DNA of 64,000 nt from Ancylomarina sp. DW003 (lineage in GTDB: Bacteria > Bacteroidota > Bacteroidia > Bacteroidales > Marinifilaceae): NCBI RefSeq assembly GCF_029029505.1, contig NZ_JAKJSD010000002.1, positions 310,001 through 374,000 on the forward strand. Reading direction: 5' to 3'. The notes under the pieces were generated by a model, which was given only the letters and a program-made list of their open reading frames with translations, searched no databases and was not told the origin of the DNA. Position numbers and translations under genes: made by a program. Shown here piece by piece: positions 29,156-37,227 of the stretch; within the stretch, counting starts at the first letter, position 1, and every line of letters starts with the position of its first letter.

Positions 29156-30484
29156 GTGTTAAAAACATTTTCAATAGGGGGTATTCATCCGGAAGAAAAT
29201 AAACTTTCTGCTCAAAGCGCAATCCAGGAATTGCCAATCCCTAAAATAGCAACTATTCCAATTGCTCAACATATTGGAGCTCCTGCTAAAGCAATCGTTA
29301 AAAAAGGCGATGAAGTAAAAGTAGGTCAAGTTATAGCTCAATCGTCAGGTTTTGTTTCTGCCAACATTCACTCTTCGGTATCGGGAACGGTATTTAAGGT
29401 TGATGATGTAATGGATGCAACTGGTTTCCGCCGTACGTCTATTATCATTAAAGTTGATGGTGATGAGTGGTTAGAACATATCGACAGAAGTGAAGATCTT
29501 GTAACAGAAATAACTCAGACTAAGGAAGAAATCATCAAACGTGTTGGAGATGCAGGTATCGTTGGACTTGGTGGTGCGACCTTCCCTGCTCATGTGAAAC
29601 TTTCAGTTCCTCCTGGTAAAACTGCCGAGGTACTTGTGATCAATGCGGTTGAGTGTGAGCCCTACCTAACTTCTGATCATAGAGTGATGCTTGAAAAAGC
29701 AGATGAAATTATGGTGGGAATTGAAATTCTAATGAAAGCTCTTGAGGTTAAAAAAGCAATTATCGGTATTGAGAACAACAAACCAGATGCTATTGCCCAC
29801 ATGACTCAGGTAGCAACTAAATATTCAGGAATCGAAGTTTGCCCTTTAAAGACACAGTACCCTCAAGGTGGTGAGAAACAATTGATTTCTGCTACAATGA
29901 AACGTGAAGTTCCTTCCGGAGCACTTCCAATTGAAGTTGGAGCTGTTGTGCAGAACGTAGGAACTGCCTTTGCTGTTTATGAAGCAATTCAAAAAAATAA
30001 ACCTTTGTTCGAGCGTGTAGCGACTATCACTGGTAAATCATTAAAGAATCCTTCGAACTGGAAATTCAGAGTGGGTACACCTGTTAGCGACATCATTGAA
30101 GCAGCTGGAGGACTACCAGAAGATACAGCCAAGATTGTTGGTGGTGGTCCAATGATGGGTAAAGCTCTTGTAAGTGTTGATGTGCCTTTAACAAAAGGTA
30201 GCTCTGGTTTACTTTTATTAGCTGAAGAAGAAACCGCTCGTAAAGCAACCAAGGCCTGTATTCGTTGTGGTAAATGTGTTTCAGTTTGTCCTATGGGATT
30301 AGAGCCATATTTATTAATGGTATTAGCTGATAAAAAAGAATACGAGAGGCTTGAAAACGATGCTGTAATGGATTGTATCGAGTGTGGTTCTTGTAGTTTT
30401 ACATGTCCTGCAACCCGACCTCTTTTGGATTATATTCGATTGGGTAAAGGTAAAGTTGGTCAAATTATGAGAGCTAGGAAATAA
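29156..30484 (+). CDS. rnfC: Rnf complex subunit C
   Basis: 442 residues starting at GTG 29156, selected because AGGAGG (29143-29148) lies at ideal spacing and the protein opens with the normal KTFSIGGIHPEENK. Contains the NQO1-like flavin/NAD region (GIVGLGGATFPAHVKL, INAVECEPYLTSDHR) and two [4Fe-4S] motifs near the C-terminus (CIRCGKCVSVCP, CIECGSCSFTCP). It is the peripheral subunit that exchanges electrons with NAD. The Ala/Lys-rich extra C-terminal tail of some RnfC proteins is absent. Confidence 0.96.
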   Translation: MLKTFSIGGIHPEENKLSAQSAIQELPIPKIATIPIAQHIGAPAKAIVKKGDEVKVGQVIAQSSGFVSANIHSSVSGTVFKVDDVMDATGFRRTSIIIKVDGDEWLEHIDRSEDLVTEITQTKEEIIKRVGDAGIVGLGGATFPAHVKLSVPPGKTAEVLVINAVECEPYLTSDHRVMLEKADEIMVGIEILMKALEVKKAIIGIENNKPDAIAHMTQVATKYSGIEVCPLKTQYPQGGEKQLISATMKREVPSGALPIEVGAVVQNVGTAFAVYEAIQKNKPLFERVATITGKSLKNPSNWKFRVGTPVSDIIEAAGGLPEDTAKIVGGGPMMGKALVSVDVPLTKGSSGLLLLAEEETARKATKACIRCGKCVSVCPMGLEPYLLMVLADKKEYERLENDAVMDCIECGSCSFTCPATRPLLDYIRLGKGKVGQIMRARK

Positions 30485-30579
30485 AAATTACGAATGACAA
30501 ATTAGAAATTACGAATTGAGATTAACTCTTTTTTAATTTCCACATTCACTCATTTACAAATTAACTAATCACTATAAAT

Positions 30580-31575
30580 ATGAACACCAAAGTACTTGTC
30601 GCACCATCGCCACACATACACAGTGGAGATTCCATACAGAAAAACATGTATGGTGTGGTTTTCGCGATGCTTCCGGCTCTTCTGTTATCTTTCTATTACT
30701 TTGGTTTGGGTTCCATTATTGTTACCCTTACTGCCGTTGCATCATGTTATTTTTTCGAATTCTTAATTCAAAAATATTTACTAAAAGTAGAACCAACTAT
30801 TAAGGATGGTTCAGCTTTAATTACCGGTATACTCTTGGCCTTTAATATGCCAGCCAACCTTCCAATTTGGATCATTATAATTGGAGCCTTGGTTGCTATT
30901 GGTATCGGTAAATTAACCTTCGGGGGATTAGGAAACAATGTTTTCAATCCGGCACTTGTGGGTCGTGTTTTTCTTCTTATCTCCTTCCCTGTTCAAATGA
31001 CGTCTTGGCCTAAAGCTTTAGGTTTCCAAACTTCATATCTTGATGCAGAGACCGGAGCAACACCACTTGCTATTATAAAAGAAGGCTTAAACAAAGGCGA
31101 TTCTCTAACCGATTTAATGGCTCAACTTCCATCCAATATGGATATGTTCCTTGGAAACATGGGCGGCTCATTGGGAGAAGTTGCCGGAGCAGCTCTGGTT
31201 CTTGGTTTACTTTACATGTTGGTTAAGAAAATTATCACATGGCATATTCCGGTATCAATTATTGGAACAGTTGTGGTATTCTCTGGCATACTTAATATGG
31301 CTAGCCCGGAAGCTTATGCAGGTCCTGCTTTCCATATTCTAACTGGTGGTTTATTATTGGGAGCTATTTTCATGGCAACCGACTATGTTACTTCACCAAT
31401 GTCGAATAAAGGCATGTTGATCTACGGTATTGGAATTGGTATTCTCTCCGTTGTTATTCGTGTATTCGGAGCTTATCCTGAAGGTGTGTCATTCGCTATT
31501 CTAATTATGAATGCATTTGTACCACTTATTAATGTGTATGTTAAACCTAAGCGTTTCGGCGAAAAAAGGAAATAA
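30580..31575 (+). CDS. rnfD: Rnf complex subunit D (membrane flavoprotein)
   Basis: 331 residues with about eight to ten membrane helices. Opens SPHIHSGDSIQKNMYGVVFA, typical of RnfD/NqrB. The covalent FMN threonine motif is TGATPL (about residue 165). FNPALVGRVFLLI and ATDYVTSPMSNKG are other family signatures. It sits 95 bp behind rnfC, the only sizeable gap in the operon; that gap shows no hairpin. Confidence 0.96.
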   Translation: MNTKVLVAPSPHIHSGDSIQKNMYGVVFAMLPALLLSFYYFGLGSIIVTLTAVASCYFFEFLIQKYLLKVEPTIKDGSALITGILLAFNMPANLPIWIIIIGALVAIGIGKLTFGGLGNNVFNPALVGRVFLLISFPVQMTSWPKALGFQTSYLDAETGATPLAIIKEGLNKGDSLTDLMAQLPSNMDMFLGNMGGSLGEVAGAALVLGLLYMLVKKIITWHIPVSIIGTVVVFSGILNMASPEAYAGPAFHILTGGLLLGAIFMATDYVTSPMSNKGMLIYGIGIGILSVVIRVFGAYPEGVSFAILIMNAFVPLINVYVKPKRFGEKRK

Positions 31576-31577
31576 TC

Positions 31578-32186
31578 ATGGCTGGTAAAAAAGAATCTAC
31601 ATTTATAAATATGGTTCTGGTGTTATTTATTGTAACACTAGTGGCATCAGCTGCTTTGGGAGGCCTTTACGAGCTTACCAAAGAACCGATTGCAGCAGCA
31701 AAGCTGGCAAAAAAACTAAAAGCTATTAAGGAAGTTGTTCCTGAATTTGACAACAACCCAAGCGACGAAATGTATTCAGTTGATATGCCTACAGGTGATA
31801 AACTTGAATTCTATCCTGCTAAAAAGGGAAATAAATTGGTTGGTACAGCAGTAAAAACCTTCACAACAAACGGCTTTTCCGGATATATCTGGGTTATGGT
31901 TGGTTTCAAACCAGATGGTACTATTAACAACTATTCAGTTTTGGAGCATAAAGAAACTCCTGGCTTGGGAACAAAAATGGAGCCTTGGTTTAAACAAAGC
32001 GATCCTGCCAAAGCCAAATGTGTTATTTTGGGTAAGAACCCTGGCAACAGCAATCTTACTGTAAGTAAAGATGGTGGTGACGTTGATGCAATTACGGCAG
32101 CAACTATCAGCTCAAGAGCTTTTCTTGAAGCTGTACAAACTGCATACAACGAGTACTCAAAACAAATGAAAGGGGGAACCAAGTAA
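31578..32186 (+). CDS. rnfG: Rnf complex subunit G (periplasmic FMN protein)
   Basis: 202 residues: one N-terminal membrane anchor (11-30) and an FMN-binding domain. The covalent flavin site is DAITAATISSRAF near residue 176; the usual Gly of SGAT is Ala here, a form I recall from Bacteroidota. Downstream pattern HKETPGLGTKM is the FMN-binding loop. Starts two bases after rnfD and its stop overlaps the rnfE start by one base (TAATG). Confidence 0.95.
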   Translation: MAGKKESTFINMVLVLFIVTLVASAALGGLYELTKEPIAAAKLAKKLKAIKEVVPEFDNNPSDEMYSVDMPTGDKLEFYPAKKGNKLVGTAVKTFTTNGFSGYIWVMVGFKPDGTINNYSVLEHKETPGLGTKMEPWFKQSDPAKAKCVILGKNPGNSNLTVSKDGGDVDAITAATISSRAFLEAVQTAYNEYSKQMKGGTK

Positions 32187-32770
32187 TGACGAATAAAGAA
32201 AATTTCTTAAAAGGTTTTTTTAGAGAAAATGCCGTTTTTACTCTTTTATTGGGTATGTGTCCTGCACTAGGGGTAACTTCTTCGGCAATAAATGGTTTAG
32301 GAATGGGCTTAGCCACAACCTTTGTACTAATTATGTCGAACGTGTTTATTTCGATCTTTAGTTCTTTTATTCCTGACAAGGTTAAAATTCCTTCATTTAT
32401 TGTGATTATTGCAGCCTTCGTAACTATGGTTGATTTGATTATGGCCGGATATGCTCCTGCTTTGCATGAGCAATTGGGTGTATTTATTCCACTGATTGTT
32501 GTAAACTGTCTTGTTCTAGGTCGTGCAGAAGCTTTTGCCTCTAAGAATCAAATATTTCCTTCAATTATTGATGGTGTAAGCATGGGACTTGGTTTCTCAA
32601 TGGCTCTTACTATGCTAGGAGCAGTTCGAGAACTTTTTGGTGCCGGTAAAATGTTTGGTATTACCATTTTTAGCGAAAATTACGGTATGTTGATTTTTGT
32701 TCTCGCACCCGGAGCATTTATTGCCCTTGGTTACTTAATCGCATTTATTAACAAACTGAGAAAAGCTTAA
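32186..32770 (+). CDS. rnfE: Rnf complex subunit E
   Basis: 194 residues, six membrane helices, with the family opening [21 protein letters not shown] and conserved [13 protein letters not shown]. RnfE and RnfA are homologous, antiparallel membrane subunits that hold an intramembrane iron-sulfur centre through conserved cysteines (here in GMCPALG and VVNCLVLG). A GGGGG-containing purine stretch eight to ten bases upstream may serve as ribosome-binding site. Confidence 0.95.
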   Translation: MTNKENFLKGFFRENAVFTLLLGMCPALGVTSSAINGLGMGLATTFVLIMSNVFISIFSSFIPDKVKIPSFIVIIAAFVTMVDLIMAGYAPALHEQLGVFIPLIVVNCLVLGRAEAFASKNQIFPSIIDGVSMGLGFSMALTMLGAVRELFGAGKMFGITIFSENYGMLIFVLAPGAFIALGYLIAFINKLRKA

Positions 32771-32781
32771 GGAGGAAAATT

Positions 32782-33354
32782 ATGGAATTTATTGTAATTA
32801 TTATATCAGCCATATTCGTTAATAACGTTGTATTGGCACAATTCCTTGGAATTTGTCCTTTCCTTGGTGTATCTAAAAAAGTATCTACTGCTGTAGGTAT
32901 GACAGGAGCCGTAACCTTTGTTATGATTCTTGCGACTATTGTAACCTACTTGATTCAAAAATATATCTTAGATGCCTTTGGAATCGGTTTTATGCAAACC
33001 ATCTCTTTTATTTTGGTTATTGCATCACTTGTTCAGTTAGTAGAGATTATGCTGAAAAAAGTAAGTCCACCCTTATATCAAGCCCTAGGTGTATTCTTAC
33101 CTTTGATTACAACAAACTGTGCCATTCTTGGTGTGGCTATTATGACCATTCAAAAGGATTACAACTTACTTGAGGCAGTCGTATTCTCAGGAGCTTCAGC
33201 AATTGGATTTGGATTAGCTTTAGTGCTATTTGCAGGACTTCGCGAACACTTGGATTTAGTTGATCTTCCAAAAGGAATGAAAGGCGCTCCGGCAGCTCTT
33301 GTAGTAGCTGGTCTATTAGCAATGGCATTTATGGGATTCTCAGGAATCGTTTAA
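32782..33354 (+). CDS. rnfA: Rnf complex subunit A
   Basis: 190 residues, six membrane helices; opens [21 protein letters not shown] with the conserved Cys of the intramembrane cluster and contains [12 protein letters not shown], the counterpart in the second half. AAGGAGG at 32769-32775 precedes the ATG at good distance. Last gene of the rseC-like-rnfBCDGEA operon, which uses ferredoxin oxidation to reduce NAD+ while pumping Na+ or H+. Confidence 0.96.
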   Translation: MEFIVIIISAIFVNNVVLAQFLGICPFLGVSKKVSTAVGMTGAVTFVMILATIVTYLIQKYILDAFGIGFMQTISFILVIASLVQLVEIMLKKVSPPLYQALGVFLPLITTNCAILGVAIMTIQKDYNLLEAVVFSGASAIGFGLALVLFAGLREHLDLVDLPKGMKGAPAALVVAGLLAMAFMGFSGIV

Positions 33355-33446
33355 CAAAAATTTAGGTTTTTTAAATTAATGTACTATATTCGTACATCAT
33401 TTCGGCATTAACCTAAGTCCCCATATAATCGTGCCCCGAGCACACT
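33355..33446 (+). other. Nested inverted repeats downstream of rnfA
   Basis: TTAGGTT (33362) pairs with AACCTAA (33410-33416), enclosing ATGTAC/GTACAT (33379-33397); a small GTGC/GCAC hairpin follows at 33431-33443. All precede the main terminator. No coding frame is seen; a 3'-UTR fold is the simplest reading. Confidence 0.4.
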
Positions 33447-33488
33447 AAAAAATCAGCCAGTTCGAACTCTCGAGCTGGCTGATTTTTT
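33447..33488 (+). terminator. Rnf operon terminator, copy 1 of the recurrent hairpin
   Basis: AAAAAATCAGCCAGTTCGA pairs with TCGAGCTGGCTGATTTTTT (one wobble) around ACTC, a 19-bp stem ending in a T-run. The same hairpin recurs at about 45659, 49718 and 55963; here the upstream 45 bp shared by the other copies are missing. The remaining 195 bp to the next gene are AT-rich with nothing recognised. Confidence 0.92.
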
Positions 33489-33683
33489 TATACTCAATGT
33501 CATATAATTATTCAGCCAAATATTAAATCATATAATAACTTATAAGGGAAAAACATAATATGCAAATAATTAAATATATTTGTATTCACATTATGCTTAC
33601 AAGCAGAGTATGAAGGAATAAACAATTCTTCACACAAAGCTAATATCCGAAAAACTATTATCCAGTCTTAAATATTCCCCTAC

Positions 33684-36554
33684 ATGAAACACCTAGTATT
33701 TATATTAAGTTTTTTATTCTTAATAAGTAATTCCAAGGCTGAATATAAAACAAATAAACATTCCGAAATTAAGATTGATAGTTTAAGAAAATCAATCAAA
33801 CAACTTATAATATCTGATGTTTCCCTAGGACATGATAGCTTAATTACACTCGTTATTAAAAATAGAAAATATCTTAAAAAAGATCTCACTCCCTACCTTC
33901 ATATACTTCGAAAAAAGATTGAACAAAGCAAAGACACAACTAATTTAACCGAAATATATTATCGAATTGGAGTCAATTATAGATACAGACATATATATGA
34001 TTCAGCCCAATATTATTACCTTAAATCTCTACCCAATGCCATTCATATCAAGGACTATTACAAACTAGGCAGGTTGTATAATGAATTAGGTGTTGTATGT
34101 AGAAAAACGGATCGTAATAAAGAGGCTATTGACTATTTCGTTTCTTCAATTAAAACAACACCCAATAGTAAGAACTACTATGGTAAAGCCATTGCTGAGA
34201 ATGGAATCGGGAATATATACCTTGTTCAGAAGGAATATCAGAAAGCCCTCTCCTATTTCAAAGAATCAGAAAAATACGGTCATAGTTCGGACAACAAGTA
34301 TCATCTTGAAATTAGTTATGGCAATATCGGTGAAACATTCATGTATCTACAACAATACGATTCAGCTACATTTTACATTAACAAATCACTTGATTTAGCT
34401 AAATACAGAAATAACCCAATTGGTGTTGGTATATGCTATCAACTTCTTGGACAAGTTGAGAATTCGCAGAAACACTACAGTAAGGCCTATTCAAATTTTG
34501 AAAAAGCTCTTGAGCTGCAACGTCAGAGAAAAGATAAGCGCTATTTAAGTACGATTCTTGTTCACCATGGCGATGTATGTTCGAAACTTAAGCGTTATGA
34601 TGAAGCTGAGAAAAACCTTATAGAAGGAAGAGAGATCTCAAAGAAAATTCACTCAGTGGATAATATGATATTCTCAAATCAATCGCTTTATGAAGTTTAT
34701 TACAACACCAATCGCTTTAAAGAAGCCAGTGATGCCCTTGTGTTAAGCAAGGCATACACCGATTCATTATACAATATGGAAAAGATTCGTGTAATGAATG
34801 ATCTTGAATATCAATATCAATCTGAAAAGAAATCTCAAAAAATAGAACTATTAAACACCAGAAACCAGCTAGTAGAAGAATCAAAAAAAATGCAGCGCAA
34901 TCAATTTGGAATCTTACTCATATTTATTGCTGGCTTAGCAGCATTCTTTTATTATCGCTATAAAAACAGACAAAAAGTAACTCGCGAATTACAAAGGCTT
35001 AATGAGATGAAATCTAAGTTCTTTAGCAATATATCTCACGAATTCAGAACGCCTCTAACTTTGATTAAAGGTCCTGCTGAAAAACAACTTGCAATATCAA
35101 GTTCAGAAGATCAAAAAGCAGATTTTCAACTTATCCTTCGAAATTCGGACAGATTGCTTTCACTTGTAGATCAATTATTAAATCTATCGAAAATTGATGC
35201 GGGTTACTTCTCAATATCATCTCAAAAAGGAGATTTAACATCTCTTTTGAAAGGCATATCAAATTCATTTAACTACCAAGCTTCACAGAAAAACATTAAA
35301 TACAATATCGAAATTGACAATATCAATCTAGTCTGGTATGATACCAATATTGTTGAAATTATTATCACAAACTTGCTCTCGAATGCCTTTAAATTTGTTC
35401 CTGCCGATGGCCATATTAAAATACAGGTCACAAATAATACGGATCATTTAAGCATACAAGTTTCAAATTCCGGTTGCGCATTAACAAATAAGGAATTAAC
35501 TCGTATATTCGATCGTTTCTACCGCGCTGAAGGAATAGAACAACAAGGTACAGGCATTGGACTCTCATTGGTGAAAGAATTATGCTCTCTCTATCGTGCA
35601 CCAATAAGTGTCGATTGTTCAAATGACCAAATCATTAGATTCAATCTCCACTTACCTATTTCTAGAGAACACTTTAATAATGAAGAGCTTGTTTCTACAC
35701 CTCAGGAAAATGCCATCGTATTAAATGATAATATATCCGATTCATATACAGAATCCCATATCAATAATGTGAATAATCAGACAGAAACACCTGTTTTATT
35801 AATAGTTGAAGACAATCCTGATATGCGTCAGTATATCAAATTAAATTTTGAGAGTTCCTATCAAATTTTGGAAGCAGAAGATGGTGAAGCAGGTATCAAG
35901 CTAGCATTAGATCATATTCCTGATCTCATCATATCAGATGTGATGATGCCTAAAACTGGAGGCATTGAACTCTGTGCCACTCTTAAATCGGATGTTAAAA
36001 CAAGCCACATTCCAATAATTCTTTTAACTGCAAAAGTTGGTGACGAAAACGTTCTTGGTGGGCTAAGATCTGGTGCTGATGACTATATAGCAAAGCCGTT
36101 CAATGCTCAAACTCTATCAGTAAAAGTTGATAACCTAATAAAGTTAAGAAAAGGCTTACAAGAAAAGTACCAAAAGGAACTGGTTATAAACCCATTAAAC
36201 CTTGTCTTTAAATCTGAGGATGAAGCATTTGCCAATACATTACAAGATATTCTGGATAAATTCCTACCAGATCCGGATTTCTCTGTCGATCAGTTTTGTA
36301 CAGAAACATGTATGAGTAGAACACAATTACACCGAAAGCTAAAAGCCTTAACAGGACTCTCTGCAACTGCATTTATTCGCTCTCAACGAATTAAACTTGC
36401 TGCAAACATGATGTTAAAACCCGATGTTAATATTAGTGATGTGTGTTTTGCTACAGGATTCAATGACACATCATATTTTTCAAAATGCTTTAAAGAAATT
36501 CAAGGTCAAACACCTTCTGAATACATTAAAACAAACTGTCAACATACATCATAG
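33684..36554 (+). CDS. TPR-containing hybrid two-component sensor/AraC regulator
   Basis: 956 residues. Signal peptide (1-19), periplasmic TPR repeats (about 85-370; e.g. YYKLGRLYNELGVVCRKTDR, ISYGNIGETFMYLQQYDSA), one membrane helix (about 408-425), HisKA with His452 in NISHEFRTPLTL, HATPase with NLLSNAFKFVPADG and GTGIGLSLVKE, receiver domain (706-820) with phospho-acceptor Asp752 in IISDVMMPKTGG, and a C-terminal AraC HTH (about 855-950). Sensor, kinase and DNA-binding regulator are thus one protein, as in Bacteroidota HTCS regulators, but the sensor is TPR rather than a beta-propeller. G1 box is weak (VSNSGCALTNKE). It likely controls the envelope genes downstream. Confidence 0.93.
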   Translation: MKHLVFILSFLFLISNSKAEYKTNKHSEIKIDSLRKSIKQLIISDVSLGHDSLITLVIKNRKYLKKDLTPYLHILRKKIEQSKDTTNLTEIYYRIGVNYRYRHIYDSAQYYYLKSLPNAIHIKDYYKLGRLYNELGVVCRKTDRNKEAIDYFVSSIKTTPNSKNYYGKAIAENGIGNIYLVQKEYQKALSYFKESEKYGHSSDNKYHLEISYGNIGETFMYLQQYDSATFYINKSLDLAKYRNNPIGVGICYQLLGQVENSQKHYSKAYSNFEKALELQRQRKDKRYLSTILVHHGDVCSKLKRYDEAEKNLIEGREISKKIHSVDNMIFSNQSLYEVYYNTNRFKEASDALVLSKAYTDSLYNMEKIRVMNDLEYQYQSEKKSQKIELLNTRNQLVEESKKMQRNQFGILLIFIAGLAAFFYYRYKNRQKVTRELQRLNEMKSKFFSNISHEFRTPLTLIKGPAEKQLAISSSEDQKADFQLILRNSDRLLSLVDQLLNLSKIDAGYFSISSQKGDLTSLLKGISNSFNYQASQKNIKYNIEIDNINLVWYDTNIVEIIITNLLSNAFKFVPADGHIKIQVTNNTDHLSIQVSNSGCALTNKELTRIFDRFYRAEGIEQQGTGIGLSLVKELCSLYRAPISVDCSNDQIIRFNLHLPISREHFNNEELVSTPQENAIVLNDNISDSYTESHINNVNNQTETPVLLIVEDNPDMRQYIKLNFESSYQILEAEDGEAGIKLALDHIPDLIISDVMMPKTGGIELCATLKSDVKTSHIPIILLTAKVGDENVLGGLRSGADDYIAKPFNAQTLSVKVDNLIKLRKGLQEKYQKELVINPLNLVFKSEDEAFANTLQDILDKFLPDPDFSVDQFCTETCMSRTQLHRKLKALTGLSATAFIRSQRIKLAANMMLKPDVNISDVCFATGFNDTSYFSKCFKEIQGQTPSEYIKTNCQHTS

Positions 36555-36576
36555 TCTTTGAAACATATGTAATAGT
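36541..36576 (+). promoter_or_regulatory. Direct-repeat pair 1, candidate AraC-type operator
   Basis: AACATACATCATAGT (36541) and AACATATGTAATAGT (36562), 21 bp apart. The first overlaps the end of the hybrid sensor gene. The TTTG word at 36600-36603 ends exactly 27 bp beyond the second repeat, the same distance as in pair 3. Confidence 0.6.
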
Positions 36577-36624
36577 AAGAGTTATTTTATCAATACACCT
36601 TTGTTATAAGCAAAAACGACAAAG

Positions 36625-36990
36625 ATGGCAGATAAAATATACACGTTACAGTTGTGCCTAAACACCCCCGAAAAAGAATTTTCAGAAAGGTTAACTCATA
36701 TTATCGAGAAACACGTTTGTGATTCAAATTTTAATGTAAATCAATTTTGCAGTATGATGAGCATGAGTCGTTCTCAGTTACATCGTAAATTAAAAAAAAT
36801 ATCAGGGCTTTCCACAACGGCATTTATACGCCAACACCGTATTCAATTAGCGCAGTTAATTCTAGTATCTACCACGCTCACCATTTCACAAATAAGTGCT
36901 TTAGTTGGGTTCAACGACCCCTCCTATTTTAGTCAATGCTTTAAAGATTTAACAGGAACACTTCCTTCGAGATACAATAAAAGCCAATAA
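36625..36990 (+). CDS. Stand-alone AraC-type DNA-binding protein
   Basis: 121 residues, almost only an AraC/XylS HTH domain. It is clearly related to the C-terminus of the hybrid sensor just upstream: DSNFNVNQFCSMMSMSRSQL against DPDFSVDQFCTETCMSRTQL, LKKISGLSTTAFIRQHRIQL against LKALTGLSATAFIRSQRIKL, and VGFNDPSYFSQCFKDLTG against TGFNDTSYFSKCFKEIQG. It has no receiver or sensor, so it probably arose by partial duplication and may bind the same sites unregulated by phosphorylation, as an amplifier or competitor. Pair 1 sits just upstream. Confidence 0.88.
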   Translation: MADKIYTLQLCLNTPEKEFSERLTHIIEKHVCDSNFNVNQFCSMMSMSRSQLHRKLKKISGLSTTAFIRQHRIQLAQLILVSTTLTISQISALVGFNDPSYFSQCFKDLTGTLPSRYNKSQ

Positions 36991-37004
36991 AACTAAGCAT
37001 TTGA

Positions 37005-37040
37005 AACATATAGTATAGTTTTTGGAACATATGTTATAGT
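37005..37040 (+). promoter_or_regulatory. Direct-repeat pair 2, candidate AraC-type operator
   Basis: AACATATAGTATAGT (37005) and AACATATGTTATAGT (37026), again exactly 21 bp apart, each preceded by TTTGA/TTTGG. No -7 word lies at the distance seen for pairs 1 and 3, so this may be an upstream auxiliary site. Confidence 0.6.
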
Positions 37041-37131
37041 AAAATCAACCCTCATCGTTTTCCACTTTTATTTTCCAATAAAATACATTTCTCTTCAAAA
37101 CAGCCACACATCCAAGCAAACATAAAATTGG

Positions 37132-37167
37132 AACATATATCGTATTCATTGCAACATATATCCTATA
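37132..37167 (+). promoter_or_regulatory. Direct-repeat pair 3, candidate AraC-type operator
   Basis: AACATATATCGTATT (37132) and AACATATATCCTATA (37153), 21 bp apart, preceded by ATTGG/ATTGC. The second repeat ends 19 bp before a perfect -7 element and therefore occupies the -33 region, as expected for an activator that replaces a weak -33. Confidence 0.62.
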
Positions 37168-37186
37168 AAAAACTTTTCCTTGCCAC

Positions 37187-37194
37187 TAGCTTTG
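37187..37194 (+). promoter_or_regulatory. -7 element of the OmpA-like operon promoter
   Basis: TAGCTTTG matches TAnnTTTG exactly, 34 bp before the ATG at 37228 and 19 bp after the operator pair. Confidence 0.55.
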
Positions 37195-37227
37195 TTTCAT
37201 CAAATCATCCAAATTAAAAACAGTCTC

